DNA from: Nostoc cf. commune SO-36
Lineage (GTDB): Bacteria; Cyanobacteriota; Cyanobacteriia; Cyanobacteriales; Nostocaceae
Direction: 5' to 3'
NCBI RefSeq assembly: GCF_023734775.1
Contig: NZ_AP025732.1
Location: 2,238,501-2,302,500 of the forward strand
DNA: 64,000 bases
The notes under the pieces were generated by a model. That model made no database searches, was not told where the DNA came from, and saw nothing but the letters and a program-made list of their open reading frames with translations. Positions 1-9,321 of the stretch are shown here, one piece after another. Both the position numbers and the translations under genes were made by a program. Numbering within the stretch: position 1 is the stretch's first letter; every line of letters starts with the position of its first letter.

Positions 1-1
1 A

Positions 2-394
2 GTAGGGATTAATTATGACCGGGATTTTGCTCAAGTCCTCTATACTGGCAGCCATAGCAACAGTATGGCTGCATTAGAAGATGGTATTGTTGATGCAGCA
101 GCCACTAATATTTCCTCCTACTTGAAACGGCAAAAAAGTGGTAAGCTAACACCTCAAAATTCCAGAATTCTGTGGGAATCTGCCCCTATACCCAGTTCTC
201 CAATAGTAGTGTCCAAAAGACTAGCACCTGAGTTAATCCTACGGCTAAAGCAGTCTTTTATTAGTAGCCCAGAAGGTCTTGAGGATATTATCGGAACTGA
301 ATCAGCCGGATACACCCTTGTTAGTTATTCAGATTACGCTCCTATTGTACAACTCCGAAAATATCTCAACTTAATTTCTGTTCCGGGAAAATGA
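2..394 (+). CDS. PhnD-like periplasmic substrate-binding protein, C-terminal part (5' end outside window)
   Basis: The reading frame is open from base 2, so this is the C-terminal part (about 130 residues) of a gene that starts before the window. The visible motif YTGSHSNSMAALEDGIVDAA resembles the ligand-binding region of the phosphate/phosphite/phosphonate ABC-transporter binding protein family (PhnD-like), where a TGSH stretch is followed by a GxVDAA segment. Its TGA stop overlaps the ATG of the downstream histidine kinase in an ATGA arrangement, so the two are translationally coupled. No permease or ATPase gene follows. My inference is that the protein serves as a periplasmic sensor input for the kinase rather than as part of a transporter. 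Family assignment is moderate because only the C-terminus is visible. Confidence 0.7.
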   Translation, partial: VGINYDRDFAQVLYTGSHSNSMAALEDGIVDAAATNISSYLKRQKSGKLTPQNSRILWESAPIPSSPIVVSKRLAPELILRLKQSFISSPEGLEDIIGTESAGYTLVSYSDYAPIVQLRKYLNLISVPGK

Positions 395-2142
395 AAATCT
401 CGACAAAGTTTTTTACAGGTTCTGCCGTGTCTGTCGGATTGATAATAGCTATTCTCGTTGGCAATACTGTAGCTGTCCAACAGATAAGGCAGACTATCCG
501 GGAGAAAAGTAATCAAACTACCGAAACTATAAAAGTTGCTCTGACTGCGAAAAATGCCTTGAAGTCTGAAATTATTGAACTCAAAGATATTGTCTTACTT
601 AAGAATAAAGACACAGAAATGGTCAAGTATTCAAAACAGTTTCTAGACTCCCTCGACAAATTAGAACGCTTAATGCCAGATGCTACAGAAATTGCAGTGA
701 TTCGTCGTCGTCACCAGTTTATTCGCCAGTTGACAAATCAACTAATCAACTGGAATTACAGTGACACTTCTTTAGCAGATTCCCAGCAGTATTTTAGAGC
801 CATCAATTCCTTTGATAGAGACATTGAGTTGTTCCTCAGTCAGTTGATTAAACATGCAAATCAGCAGAACCTCCTGGTTGAAGATGAGCTAGAAAACTTA
901 TATCAAGTACAGATAATTATCTCATTTGTAGTTGTGCAAGTGATTCTAATTTTATTTATTGGTAAATTTATAGTGATTTGGCATCCAACAATTAAGTCTT
1001 TGCAAAAATTACAAGCAGGAACAGCAGAGATTGCCGCCGGAAATCTAGATTACCGTTTAGATATTCAGACAGGGGATGAAGTCGAAGACCTTGCTAAGTC
1101 ATTTAACTATATGTCACTTAAGCTAGTTGAATCTCGTGAAACCCTGATGAAGAACACTGAATTAACCCAAATGAATCAACGTCTAGAGTTGGAAATTTAT
1201 GAACGCAAACAGGCAGAATCAGAGCTTCAGAAAGCTTTACATGAACTCCAAAGCACTCAAGCTCAATTGATTCAAACTGAGAAAATGTCTAGTCTGGGCC
1301 AGCTTGTGGCAGGGGTTGCACACGAAATTAATAACCCAGTTAACTTTATTTCTGGCAATATCGTTCACGCTAGTGAATACACTCAACACCTGCTAGAACT
1401 AATACGTCTTTACCAAGAAGAGTTCCCAGATTCTGGAGAGAAAATTCAGGAAAAGGTTGAGGAAATCGATTTAGAATTTATGCTAGACGATTTGCCCAAA
1501 ATCCTCAAGTCAATGACAATGGGATCTAAACGAATTCAGCAGATTGTTTTATCTTTACGTACCTTTTCTCATCTGGATGAAGCAGATATGAAAGAGGTTA
1601 ATATTCACGAAGGAATTGATAGTACATTGCTGATTTTGCAGAATCGATTGAAAGCCAAGCCAGAGCATCCAAAAATTGAAATTATCAAAGAGTATGGCGA
1701 GTTACCTTTAGTAGAATGCTATGCAGGGCAGTTAAATCAAGTGTTTATGAATGTGATTAGTAATGCTATCGATGCTCTTAATATGTTCAATGTTCAACGT
1801 TCTTGGCAAGAGATTGAGAGCAATCCTAGTAAGATTATAATTACTACTAAACTTGTTAATCATAACCGAGTAGCAGTGAGAATTGCAGATAATGGGTCAG
1901 GTATGACCCAAGAGGTAAAAAATAAACTATTTGATCCATTTTTTACTACTAAACCTGTGGGACAGGGAACAGGGTTAGGCTTATCAATTAGCTATCAGAT
2001 TGTGGTGCAGAAACACTCTGGAGTACTACGGTGTGAATCAGAAGTGGGCAAAGGAACCGAGTTTTGGATTGAGATTCCTTTGCATCAGGTGGGGAAATCG
2101 GTAAAATCTAACGGATTTCAATTGCCGGCTGATTCGCAATAA
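391..2142 (+). CDS. Membrane-bound sensor histidine kinase (HAMP, HisKA, HATPase)
   Basis: A 583-residue sensor kinase. It has an N-terminal membrane segment (about residues 9-29), a helical extracytoplasmic region, a second membrane segment (about 172-195), a HAMP domain (about 197-250, motif GDEVEDLAKSFNYM), a coiled coil (about 250-300), and a dimerisation domain with the phospho-acceptor in VAGVAHEINNPVNF (His311). The ATP-binding domain shows the N box (NQVFMNVISNAIDAL), the G1 box DNGSGM, the F box FDPFFTTK and the G2 box GTGLGLSIS. All key residues are present, so it should be active. It overlaps the PhnD-like gene by 4 nt, which suggests ligand-loaded binding protein as the signal. 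No response regulator is adjacent, so the partner is unknown. Confidence 0.93.
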   Translation: MKISTKFFTGSAVSVGLIIAILVGNTVAVQQIRQTIREKSNQTTETIKVALTAKNALKSEIIELKDIVLLKNKDTEMVKYSKQFLDSLDKLERLMPDATEIAVIRRRHQFIRQLTNQLINWNYSDTSLADSQQYFRAINSFDRDIELFLSQLIKHANQQNLLVEDELENLYQVQIIISFVVVQVILILFIGKFIVIWHPTIKSLQKLQAGTAEIAAGNLDYRLDIQTGDEVEDLAKSFNYMSLKLVESRETLMKNTELTQMNQRLELEIYERKQAESELQKALHELQSTQAQLIQTEKMSSLGQLVAGVAHEINNPVNFISGNIVHASEYTQHLLELIRLYQEEFPDSGEKIQEKVEEIDLEFMLDDLPKILKSMTMGSKRIQQIVLSLRTFSHLDEADMKEVNIHEGIDSTLLILQNRLKAKPEHPKIEIIKEYGELPLVECYAGQLNQVFMNVISNAIDALNMFNVQRSWQEIESNPSKIIITTKLVNHNRVAVRIADNGSGMTQEVKNKLFDPFFTTKPVGQGTGLGLSISYQIVVQKHSGVLRCESEVGKGTEFWIEIPLHQVGKSVKSNGFQLPADSQ

Positions 2143-2281
2143 TAAAACATTTTTTCAAATAAATTTTGCACTTACAGCACTTCTGGCAGCTATAAGGTAC
2201 ATCCTCAAAGCTGAAAGCTATGACAGGAGAGGGACAAGGATAAAAACTGTATTGCATAATAGCTGGAAGTGCTGTATAATA

Positions 2282-2536
2282 CAATACGGTTCAGTTAAAG
2301 CTAAAACTCTGTAATCAAAGTCAATTTTTTAACGTAGACGCTTCTCTACGAGACGCTACGCGTAGCTTGCTTCCCGAAGGGTACGGCTTGCCGCAGGCTA
2401 CCGCCAAGGCGCAGAGAAGCCAGTGCGTTGGGCGGGTTTCCCGACTTGTTCGCTCTTAGCGTTCCCGCAGGGTAGCAACTGGCGCGACGCAGAGAGAAGA
2501 AAGAGAAGGAAAGAATTGCTTAACTGAACTGTATTG
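2282..2536. repeat. MITE-like repeat with 17-bp terminal inverted repeats, copy 1
   Basis: The ends CAATACGGTTCAGTTAA (2282-2298) and TTAACTGAACTGTATTG (2520-2536) are inverted repeats with one mismatch. The inside holds GC-rich, self-complementary small dispersed repeats of Nostoc type (CTACGAGACGCTACGCGTAG, GGCTTGCCGCAGGCTACCGCC). No protein is encoded. A shorter relative with the same outer sequence and a different core lies at 39412-39600. The gene-free stretch 2143-2610 is otherwise unremarkable. Confidence 0.7.
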
Positions 2537-2610
2537 ACTTATAGTCGACCTTTCTATTTTAAGATTAAGATACAACATCAATTTTTTATTACTTAATAAT
2601 TACTAATTAT

Positions 2611-4785
2611 TTATTCTCTCCACATCGCCACTTGCTGTTTAAGTTCCCTCATATCCAAATAATCGTTAGCAAAAGCTCTTCGTAAAAGTGGATGAGGAAG
2701 AAATTCATCATATTTTTGAATTTCTGGTGCTTCGGAAGTACTGACTAAATCTTCTGAGGTAATTCTTTGTTCGCACAATGAAGCAATTTCACTATAAAGA
2801 TATTTCAATTTATTTTTGCCTAATTTAACTGTCAAATAATAGGGATTTACGCCACCAATACTTGTAATTTCCAATGATTCCCGACAGTAGGAATTGAGTA
2901 ACCTTTCTAAGGTGCGATAAGCAACTGTACCCATCCAAGGAAAAATGCAGCATTTACCTTTTTCTAATTGCACAATATTGTGCTTATCTAATTCAACTTG
3001 CTGAACTAATTGGCGAACCGTACCTAAACGTTCTAAAGCATTTTTTTGCAAGTAACTATACTCGATATTCTCAAATAAAACTTGCTGCATTCGTTGCAAA
3101 ACTCTGGTATGAATAGTACCACTACCACCGCGCCAATAAATACTAGCTTTACCTTCAGCTTGTTTAACAAAAATAGCCTTCTTTTTAAAGTCAACTTCTA
3201 CGACTTCCCAAGTTCTCCCAGCTAAAGCAAATTGATTGCCAACAGGAAGTGGCGTAACAATACTGCCAATTGCTGTTGTACCTTGCTTAACAATATATTC
3301 TTGCTGTTCAGCAAAGACAGCATAAAACTGAAATTTTCTCACCACCTTCTCTCCTGCTAAACCCAGAATTAATTTACCTTGTTCAGTATGCTGAATATGA
3401 CCAATATCAATTAAATAGCGCAGTAATAGTTGTAAATCCTCTTTGGAAATCGCCGCAAAGGGCGATAGACTAAAAATTTGTTTAGCTAGGGCATTAGCTG
3501 AAATTTCCTCTGCTGCTGTCAAAATACTCATTGTTTGGTGATAAAGCAAACTCAAAGGATATTTAATTGGTCTAATTGGTTCAATCCATTGTTCTTCAAA
3601 ATAAAGTTGAATGATGGCGATACACTGCAAAAGTTGCCAAGGTATTTGTTCTGGTAAAGAAGCTTCTGGTAATGGCTTATCTTCAGCACAGACAAAGCGC
3701 ATATCAGCAGCTTCACCTCTTCTGCCACTGCGTCCCAAGCGTTGTAAAAAACTGGCTACAGATAAAGGTGATTCTAACTGAATTACTCGCTCTAAATGAC
3801 CGATATCTATGCCTAATTCTAGAGTCAAGGTAGCGGCGGTAACTGCTGGATTGCTGGGTTCACGCATGGCATTTTCAGCAGCTTGCCGCAAGCTAGCAGA
3901 TATACTCCCATGATGTACATGATATATATCTGGTAGTCCTTGTTCTGTGGCAATTTGTCGCAAAGATGCAATTACAGATTCGGTACGCGTGCGATTATTA
4001 GCAAATATCAGGCATTTGCGAGACTTGCTAAGGTTAAAAATATATTTTTCGTCAGCTTTTACCTCTGATTCATCTACTTCATCAGTAATATAAAAATGTT
4101 CTACAGCTAGTTTTATTTGCCGTTTTATACCGTCAATTTTTGGTGTAACGACTGGCTTATCTGTTCCTGAACGCAACCACTCTTCAGCTATTGAGTAATC
4201 ACCAAGAGTTGCCGACAAACCAATACGGCGCGGTTGTTTTTGCGTTAACTTCGCTAAACGTTGTAATTGGCAAATAATTTGACAACCACGTTCTGAACCC
4301 ATAAAGGCGTGAATTTCATCAATGATAACAAATCTTAAATCACCAAACAAGCGAAGTAGGTCGTTATTTTTGTTAATTAACAAACTTTCTAAAGATTCTG
4401 GTGTAATTTGTAAAATGCCTTGAGGATTCTTTAAAAGTTTGTTTTTTCGAGTTTGGGAAACATCACCATGCCAGTGCCAAACTGGAATATCTGCTTCTTT
4501 GAGTAAATCGTTGAGACGCTCAAATTGATCGTTAATTAAAGCTTTGATTGGACTAATATATAATACGCCGACAGTGGCAGTAGGGTTTTCATGTAATAGA
4601 GTCAAAACTGGCAAAAAAGCTGCTTCTGTTTTTCCGGCAGCAGTTGCAGCAGTAACTAACAAGTGAGCATCAGTGTCAAATATAACTTGACAAGCGGCAA
4701 TTTGAACTGGTCGTAATTCAGTCCATTGGTGATGATAAATATATTCTTGGATGAAGGGTGCAAGTCGGCTAAAGGCATGGCTCAT
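2611..4785 (-). CDS. Lhr-like DEAD/DEAH superfamily 2 helicase
   Basis: A 724-residue ATP-dependent helicase. Superfamily 2 motifs appear in order: the Q-motif region around LRPVQIAA, Walker A ATAAGKTE (about residue 48), motif II DEIH (about 156), motif III SATLGD, motif V TLTLELGIDIGHLERVI and motif VI QRLGRSGRRG. The DEIH box and the GIDIGHLERVIQ segment are typical of the Lhr group, which unwinds RNA:DNA or DNA duplexes. The C-terminal 350 residues would hold the winged-helix and Lhr-core regions. It is much shorter than full-length Lhr (about 1,500 residues), as in the core-only versions. It stands alone; neighbours do not suggest a specific pathway. No disruption is seen. Confidence 0.85.
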   Translation of the reverse strand: MSHAFSRLAPFIQEYIYHHQWTELRPVQIAACQVIFDTDAHLLVTAATAAGKTEAAFLPVLTLLHENPTATVGVLYISPIKALINDQFERLNDLLKEADIPVWHWHGDVSQTRKNKLLKNPQGILQITPESLESLLINKNNDLLRLFGDLRFVIIDEIHAFMGSERGCQIICQLQRLAKLTQKQPRRIGLSATLGDYSIAEEWLRSGTDKPVVTPKIDGIKRQIKLAVEHFYITDEVDESEVKADEKYIFNLSKSRKCLIFANNRTRTESVIASLRQIATEQGLPDIYHVHHGSISASLRQAAENAMREPSNPAVTAATLTLELGIDIGHLERVIQLESPLSVASFLQRLGRSGRRGEAADMRFVCAEDKPLPEASLPEQIPWQLLQCIAIIQLYFEEQWIEPIRPIKYPLSLLYHQTMSILTAAEEISANALAKQIFSLSPFAAISKEDLQLLLRYLIDIGHIQHTEQGKLILGLAGEKVVRKFQFYAVFAEQQEYIVKQGTTAIGSIVTPLPVGNQFALAGRTWEVVEVDFKKKAIFVKQAEGKASIYWRGGSGTIHTRVLQRMQQVLFENIEYSYLQKNALERLGTVRQLVQQVELDKHNIVQLEKGKCCIFPWMGTVAYRTLERLLNSYCRESLEITSIGGVNPYYLTVKLGKNKLKYLYSEIASLCEQRITSEDLVSTSEAPEIQKYDEFLPHPLLRRAFANDYLDMRELKQQVAMWRE

Positions 4786-5179
4786 ATTTTTTATGGATAA
4801 AAAGTAACAGGTAATTAAGGATAGCTAGTACGACAACTGATAATCAAACAATAGTACAACGGAGGAATTTTAAGTTTTTACAACTTGAAACCAACTAAAT
4901 ATCAGATTCGAATCAAATCTGTCAATGATTTCCCCACTCGAAAAGTTGGTTTATCCACAGGTTTCACATACAACGATTTTTAGATTAGTCAAATTACCAC
5001 AAATTTTATTAATTTCCGCCTGAGATAATTCTAAAAAACAATATTTTATCTCTGTTTTCAGGTAGTTTATTCTGATTTAATGAGAATATTTTCCGTTTTT
5101 ACTCCTATTGACTCAATGCAGATTAACATCCGTCAGTCAAACTGAAGTAATAGGGCAAGTATATAAAGAGGCAAAAACC
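4786..5179. other. Intergenic, no gene recognised
   Basis: About 390 bases between the divergent helicase and DoxX-like genes. It is AT-rich and should contain both promoters, but I see no convincing operator, RNA gene or repeat. The reading frame of the DoxX-like gene can be extended upstream to a TTG at 5108, without support. Confidence 0.4.
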
Positions 5180-5590
5180 ATGAATAAGCATAAGGAAACA
5201 TTACGTGTCATCCTGGCAATATCAATAATTGTGGTTGGAGTGACACACTTTGTTGTTCCAGGAGAATATGTCAAAATTGTGCCGCCACAACTACCTTACC
5301 CTTTAGGATTAGTTTATCTCAGTGGCTTTTATGAAATTTTGGGTGGTATCGGGTTATTAGTTCCGCCTGTAAGTCAAGCTGCTGCTTGGGGACTTCTTGC
5401 TCTTTTTATTGCTGTTTACCCTGCCAATATTTACATGGCGGCTAATCTGATTAAGATTGAACATATACCAAATTCACCTTGGGTACACGTAGTTAGACTG
5501 CCTTTGCAAGCCGTTTTAATTGCTTGGGCTTGGTGGTACACAAAATCTTCGGTTGGGGAAAAACAAGCTTCTAAGCTAAAAATCTTTTAA
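5180..5590 (+). CDS. DoxX-like small integral membrane protein
   Basis: A 136-residue membrane protein beginning MNKHKETLRVILAI. I prefer the ATG at 5180 to the in-frame TTG at 5108 because AGAGG lies just upstream and the first membrane helix follows directly. Four hydrophobic segments are visible: about residues 8-26, 42-64, 69-90 and 105-124. The FYEILGGIGLLVPPV stretch resembles the DoxX/DoxD-like family, in which small four-helix proteins are linked to quinone or redox functions. No partner gene is nearby and the physiological role cannot be read from the sequence. Confidence 0.7.
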   Translation: MNKHKETLRVILAISIIVVGVTHFVVPGEYVKIVPPQLPYPLGLVYLSGFYEILGGIGLLVPPVSQAAAWGLLALFIAVYPANIYMAANLIKIEHIPNSPWVHVVRLPLQAVLIAWAWWYTKSSVGEKQASKLKIF

Positions 5591-5644
5591 TTTGCATCCT
5601 CAAAAAAATGAATCTTTTGTGGGGTGGGCATCTTGCCATTGGTG

Positions 5645-6965
5645 TCAAGTTAAGGCTGGTTCCCAAATGTCAAGTGACCTTTTGGCATTATCTCTATGCC
5701 GTTTGCGAACAGCTTTAACAAGTCCCATTAAGCGATGATTTTCGACAAGCCAAGGTATAAGTTCTAACTGTGGGTTCTGCAAGCAGGCACGGTTAAAGAA
5801 ATACAAACTACGAAACACCATCTCAATAGAAATTTGTTCTAGAGGCTGCTGTAGAGCAATAGCAACATCGGCACATAGGTCGTTAAGTACAGCATAAAAA
5901 ATTATTGTTGCATAGATTTGCATTTTTACGCCGTTAGCTCCGCCAACCCAGAGGTATGATAGCCCCAGTAAGCGTTTTGTCAGTAAAAAAGCATCTTCAA
6001 TCCGCCAACGTCGTCTGTATAAATCACATATTTGTTGTGCTGAAAGTATCTCTGGGTCAATCACATTGGTTAAATAATTATACCAAGTATTACCCCACAA
6101 AACTGATACTTGACGCATTGGATGGCGACATGGGTTAGTATGATGGAGTCCCATTTGAATAATCTCATCTTTGTAATGAGAGGTACGCCACAAGACACGC
6201 ACAGTCCGATAAGCAACTTTCGATTTTTGTCTGGTTAAAACATACTTATTGGCATCAGTCAAAGCATCAAACCACTCAAATCCATAGAAACCCATATCTA
6301 CTAATAACAAACCATTTACTGGCATAGTTAATAATAAAGATTCCCACCAATTTGTCTCGTTACAATTAGGATTGCCATCGTACCAAACTGATACTGGACA
6401 ATGGGTAAATGCTTCTATCACCATCATTATTTTGCCTGCTAATATCTGACCTTTTTTTTCTTTTAGTTGCCCAAGATGTTTTTTAATTGCTTCAAGAGTT
6501 GAGGCATCTGCAATCCACACAGATGAAAATTTATCTGCTACCGATGCCCACTTTGGTGCTAGTTCTTTATCACGACTTTTATCTCTAATCTTCTCTATTA
6601 ATTGTTCAAATAGCACCATAAAAAGATGGCTGGGCAAACTATTAAGACGCCCTTGATAAGGCTTGTTTGCTTACCTCCATTGTCGAAACCCACATCAATC
6701 CTTCAACTTCTAATATACGTAATACATCTGTTAAGTGCTGTACCTGACGATACACTAGGCTGAGAACGATTGCGGTCATTACTGGTAAGGTTAGTACGCG
6801 TGAGCGTAAGCTACGTTCTTTATCTTTTACATCTTTGAGATTCGCAAATGTGCCTGGACTAAGTAGTTCAAATAATCGTGATTCAATCTCCTTGCTCTGA
6901 GGAGCTGGAGCCGTTACACGATGGCGAAAGTCTGGATTCCCTTGTTTTTTTCGTGGTTTACTCAT
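5645..6965 (-). pseudogene. IS4-family transposase, frameshifted
   Basis: A DDE transposase in two frames: an N-terminal piece of about 107 residues (from 6965 to 6642) and a C-terminal piece of 330 residues (6637 to 5645). The second piece carries catalytic-type segments VWIADAST, LLVDMGFYG and the YREK-like motif YRRRWRIEDAFLLTK that marks the IS4 family. The frames join cleanly if one G is removed from the AAGGG run near 6650, giving ALSRRLNSLPSHLF across the junction. That points to a 1-nt insertion (or a sequencing error) rather than programmed frameshifting. The start at 6965 (MSKPRKKQG) is preferred over 7001 because the longer start lies in a hairpin arm. Confidence 0.8.
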
Positions 6966-7005
6966 GACTAAACTCAACACCATTCTGTTGAGTTTAGTCA
7001 TGAGT
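6960..7005. promoter_or_regulatory. Perfect 19-bp hairpin over the transposase start
   Basis: Arms at 6960-6978 (ACTCATGACTAAACTCAAC) and 6987-7005 are exact inverted repeats with an 8-nt loop. The 3' arm of the transcript contains the likely transposase ATG (6965). In read-through transcripts from outside, this would fold and bury the initiation region, a recognised way insertion sequences avoid activation by external promoters. The role here is inference. Confidence 0.6.
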
Positions 7006-7163
7006 AGGCCCCTCTTGACAAGACTCTATTTTTCTTAACTTGACACCAATGGCATCTTGCCCGCCCTAGTTGTGCAAATTAAATGCGCGACAGCTTATCA
7101 TTCCTAAGTCATTGATTCCCAAAGAATTAGAATTAGAATAAGTGCGTTTTTTATATCTGAATC

Positions 7164-7721
7164 ATGCGCCTTACAACTTTGTTTGGAATAACACTCTCGT
7201 TAGCAATAGGTATTGGAGAAGTTACGCTGCCGATGACTCAAGCTGTGCAGCTTAGAAATGGACTAGTCTATTTTGTCCAACCGCCAACACTTGTTAACGC
7301 GACAACTACTTACAATGAGGTGAATGTTTGGGGCGCAACTTATTATTTCACTATCAATGTGCCGGAGAATGCTGGAGAATCGCTCCAGAAGGTAACGATC
7401 GCACAAAAAGAGGGATCAGAAAATATCCGCTACAATCTTGATGATACCCGTGCATTTGTCGGCACACGCAATCGCAAAGAAACGCAACTGAAACTAGGCC
7501 CAGTCACAAACGAGCGCGACACACGCACGGTTTCTATAAACTTTGATCCTCCTGTAACTCCAGGACAGACAATTACCATCGCCCTTCGCCCTGTAAATAA
7601 TCCGAGCTTTTCTGGTGTTTACTTATTGGGTGTTACTGCATTCCCTGTGGGTGAAAAATCTCACGGTCAATTTCTTGGCTTTGGACGATTCCAGTTTTAT
7701 AGCAATAGGGGAAGCTGGTGA
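7164..7721 (+). CDS. DUF2808-type secreted protein
   Basis: A 185-residue protein with a probable signal peptide (residues 1-27, hydrophobic LFGITLSLAIGIG, possible cleavage after MTQA). The mature part VQLRNGLVYFVQPPTLVNAT through PGVYLLGVTAF-like sequences resembles the cyanobacterial DUF2808 family, which is predicted to form a beta-rich extracytoplasmic domain. Function unknown in the family. It lies directly downstream of the IS4-like element, whose right end is about 100 bp upstream, so its native promoter may have been altered. The start fits the signal peptide. Confidence 0.75.
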   Translation: MRLTTLFGITLSLAIGIGEVTLPMTQAVQLRNGLVYFVQPPTLVNATTTYNEVNVWGATYYFTINVPENAGESLQKVTIAQKEGSENIRYNLDDTRAFVGTRNRKETQLKLGPVTNERDTRTVSINFDPPVTPGQTITIALRPVNNPSFSGVYLLGVTAFPVGEKSHGQFLGFGRFQFYSNRGSW

Positions 7722-7864
7722 TTCCCATAGAGGGAATATGGAATGGGGAATATTTTCTACAAGTACGGCGTTGGGAATGCGTGTGGAAATATTTGTGAGA
7801 TGTGTGGAGAAGTTTTTGCATTAATTAAGTAGGTGTAAATTAGCTGTTTTTTACCCTGTTTAAT

Positions 7865-8308
7865 TTACACCCAACTTTCCCAAGAAATTTCTCTTACTTG
7901 TCGCATTCGCTCAAAGTCACTATCAGATGAAACAAGAGTCAATGAATGACGTAGAACTGTAGCAGCTATCCAGAGGTCATTTTCACTAATGCCTATGGTA
8001 TTTAGTTTGGTTGTTTTACGTTTATTTTTTTCTTTTGGGCCGAATTGTTTGATAATTTCTGATTTAAAATCACCGTAGATTTCTGTTGTTTCTTTGTCGA
8101 TCCCGTATAGGTTAATTCGTTTGAGAAATGCATTGATTTTTATTAAATTAGCAGCTTTTTGATGTGAGTTTTGTGCCATAAAGTGCAACTCACCAGCAAC
8201 AATAACACTGGTTGCTAATTGTACCTGACCAAGCGATCGCAAGTGATTTACAACGCTAGGCACACCTTCCATCAAGAAGGAACAGTGATTAGTATCTAAC
8301 AGATACAT
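7865..8308 (-). CDS. PIN-domain toxin (VapC-like)
   Basis: A 147-residue PIN-domain ribonuclease. The acidic metal-binding residues sit where expected: Asp5 in MYLLDTNHCSF, Glu in VAGELHFMA, Asp in ENDLWIAATV and Asp in LVSSDSDFERM. VapC toxins cleave tRNA or rRNA in a Mg-dependent way. The gene follows its antitoxin by 2 nt on the same strand. The insert KFGPKEKNKRKTTKLNTI-like stretch before the third acidic residue is somewhat long. The target RNA cannot be predicted. Confidence 0.87.
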   Translation of the reverse strand: MYLLDTNHCSFLMEGVPSVVNHLRSLGQVQLATSVIVAGELHFMAQNSHQKAANLIKINAFLKRINLYGIDKETTEIYGDFKSEIIKQFGPKEKNKRKTTKLNTIGISENDLWIAATVLRHSLTLVSSDSDFERMRQVREISWESWV

Positions 8309-8310
8309 AA

Positions 8311-8583
8311 TTAAAATTCTAGAGGTATCCGACTGTCATGAACTAGTTGCAGGCATTCTCTAATATCTGAACCTTCCCAACTGCCCACAAATTCTAATAA
8401 ATCTTCAGCAGTAGAACCTGTTAAGGTATGCTCTGTTATGAGCGTTTGAGCAGGTTGGGTATCTGAAGATATACTATTTTTTTCATGTTTGACTTGCAAA
8501 AATTGTACAAAGTCTAAAATTTCTTGTAATAGGGGTTCAGGTAATTTTTCTAATTCTTGGTTAATTTGTTCTTTAATGGTCAT
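8311..8583 (-). CDS. DUF2281-type antitoxin of the PIN toxin
   Basis: A 90-residue protein beginning MTIKEQINQELEKLPEPLLQ, followed by EILDFVQFLQVKHE. This N-terminal pattern is that of the DUF2281 antitoxin family, which commonly precedes PIN toxins in cyanobacteria. The C-terminal half (ending SRIPLEF) would be the toxin-binding, flexible part. Spacing of 2 nt to the toxin gene and same strand support a VapBC-like pair. Such pairs usually repress their own promoter, which would lie in 8584-8700. Confidence 0.8.
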   Translation of the reverse strand: MTIKEQINQELEKLPEPLLQEILDFVQFLQVKHEKNSISSDTQPAQTLITEHTLTGSTAEDLLEFVGSWEGSDIRECLQLVHDSRIPLEF

Positions 8584-8799
8584 TATTACCCCTGTGTTTA
8601 CATGGTTGAAAAACTGGGTATTGATTTATATATTATCTAATATCGATTGCAGTTTTTGTGTTTGCGAAGTATGCGCCCTAGTATGTCGCCTATTTAAACA
8701 GTGCCAGGTAACGAAATAAAGCTAGAACCCGCAATGCTTCGTGGAATATATCTTGTTCACAAAGTTTTACAAATCTCGTAAACCTTTATAGATTACAAT

Positions 8800-9321
8800 T
8801 TACAAGTCTGGACGCGAGAGAAGTGTACCTATCTCCTCATGGAGTGTCAGAGCTTTGGTTGTCCCTATAGGAGGGACTGGAGGGAAAGGGAGATGCCCCT
8901 GGGTAGCGTCTAGCGAATAGTTGTAGTCTTTATGGTCATGGTCTAGCCAGTCTCCGTTTTTGCGCCAGCCTAAGCGATCGCCCAAAAGACACTCCGTTTT
9001 ATAATCTACTTTGCCACCGCATTCTAGCCAAATGCGTTTTTGTACGCTAAAGCCAAAATGACCATTGCTGTATTTTACCCACAATTGGTCAATTGTGCGT
9101 AAGTCTGTGCAGGGAAACTTTTCAATGGATTCATAATTAAGCCAGCCTTCCTGTTCTCTTTTGGCTACTTTCAGCATGACTCTGGTGGTTTCTTGGTCTG
9201 CTGTTTTCCATTGACCCGCTTTGAGTAAATTTTCTAGATTTTGGTAATTTACCCCCACATCTGAAGCTAATATTACTTCTGTTAGATTAGCCTTGCGAGA
9301 AGGAAACAACCACTCATCCAT
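8800..9321 (-). CDS. GUN4-domain protein; C-terminal part of a split kinase-GUN4 gene
   Basis: This 173-residue frame begins MDEWLFPSRK and then shows a GUN4 domain: LENLLKAGQWKTADQET, then FPCTDLRTIDQLWVKYSNGHFGFSVQKRIW. GUN4 binds porphyrins and stimulates Mg-chelatase; in cyanobacteria the domain is also found fused to Ser/Thr kinases. The frame overlaps the upstream kinase by 40 nt in a different phase. RPQTMDEWL, the usual end of these kinase domains, is encoded in this GUN4 frame upstream of the nominal start. So the natural product was one kinase-GUN4 polypeptide, broken by a missing G near 9336. Whether this piece is translated on its own is unclear; I see no good ribosome site. Confidence 0.85.
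   Translation of the reverse strand: MDEWLFPSRKANLTEVILASDVGVNYQNLENLLKAGQWKTADQETTRVMLKVAKREQEGWLNYESIEKFPCTDLRTIDQLWVKYSNGHFGFSVQKRIWLECGGKVDYKTECLLGDRLGWRKNGDWLDHDHKDYNYSLDATQGHLPFPPVPPIGTTKALTLHEEIGTLLSRPDL

Larger units (their letters stand above)
5622..7066 (-). mobile_element. IS4-like insertion sequence (about 1.45 kb)
   Basis: The element is bounded by inverted repeats. The left end at 5622-5654 and the right end at 7034-7066 share 20 identical bases (GCCATTGGTGTCAAGTTAAG in one orientation), preceded by GGGYGGGCA with a 3-4 base mismatch between. Inside is one transposase, read on the minus strand and split by a frameshift. No clear target duplication was found: the left flank is TTTTGTG and the right flank is TAGTTGTG. 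An unexplained inverted pair TTAATTTGCA/TGCAAATTAA lies just outside both ends. Confidence 0.8.

Noticed and set aside
5580..7090. TTAATTTGCA/TGCAAATTAA pair taken as the true ends of the IS4-like element
   Set aside because: The longer 20-bp identical inverted repeats lie inside this pair and are next to the transposase; the outer pair may be chance or a pre-existing palindrome.
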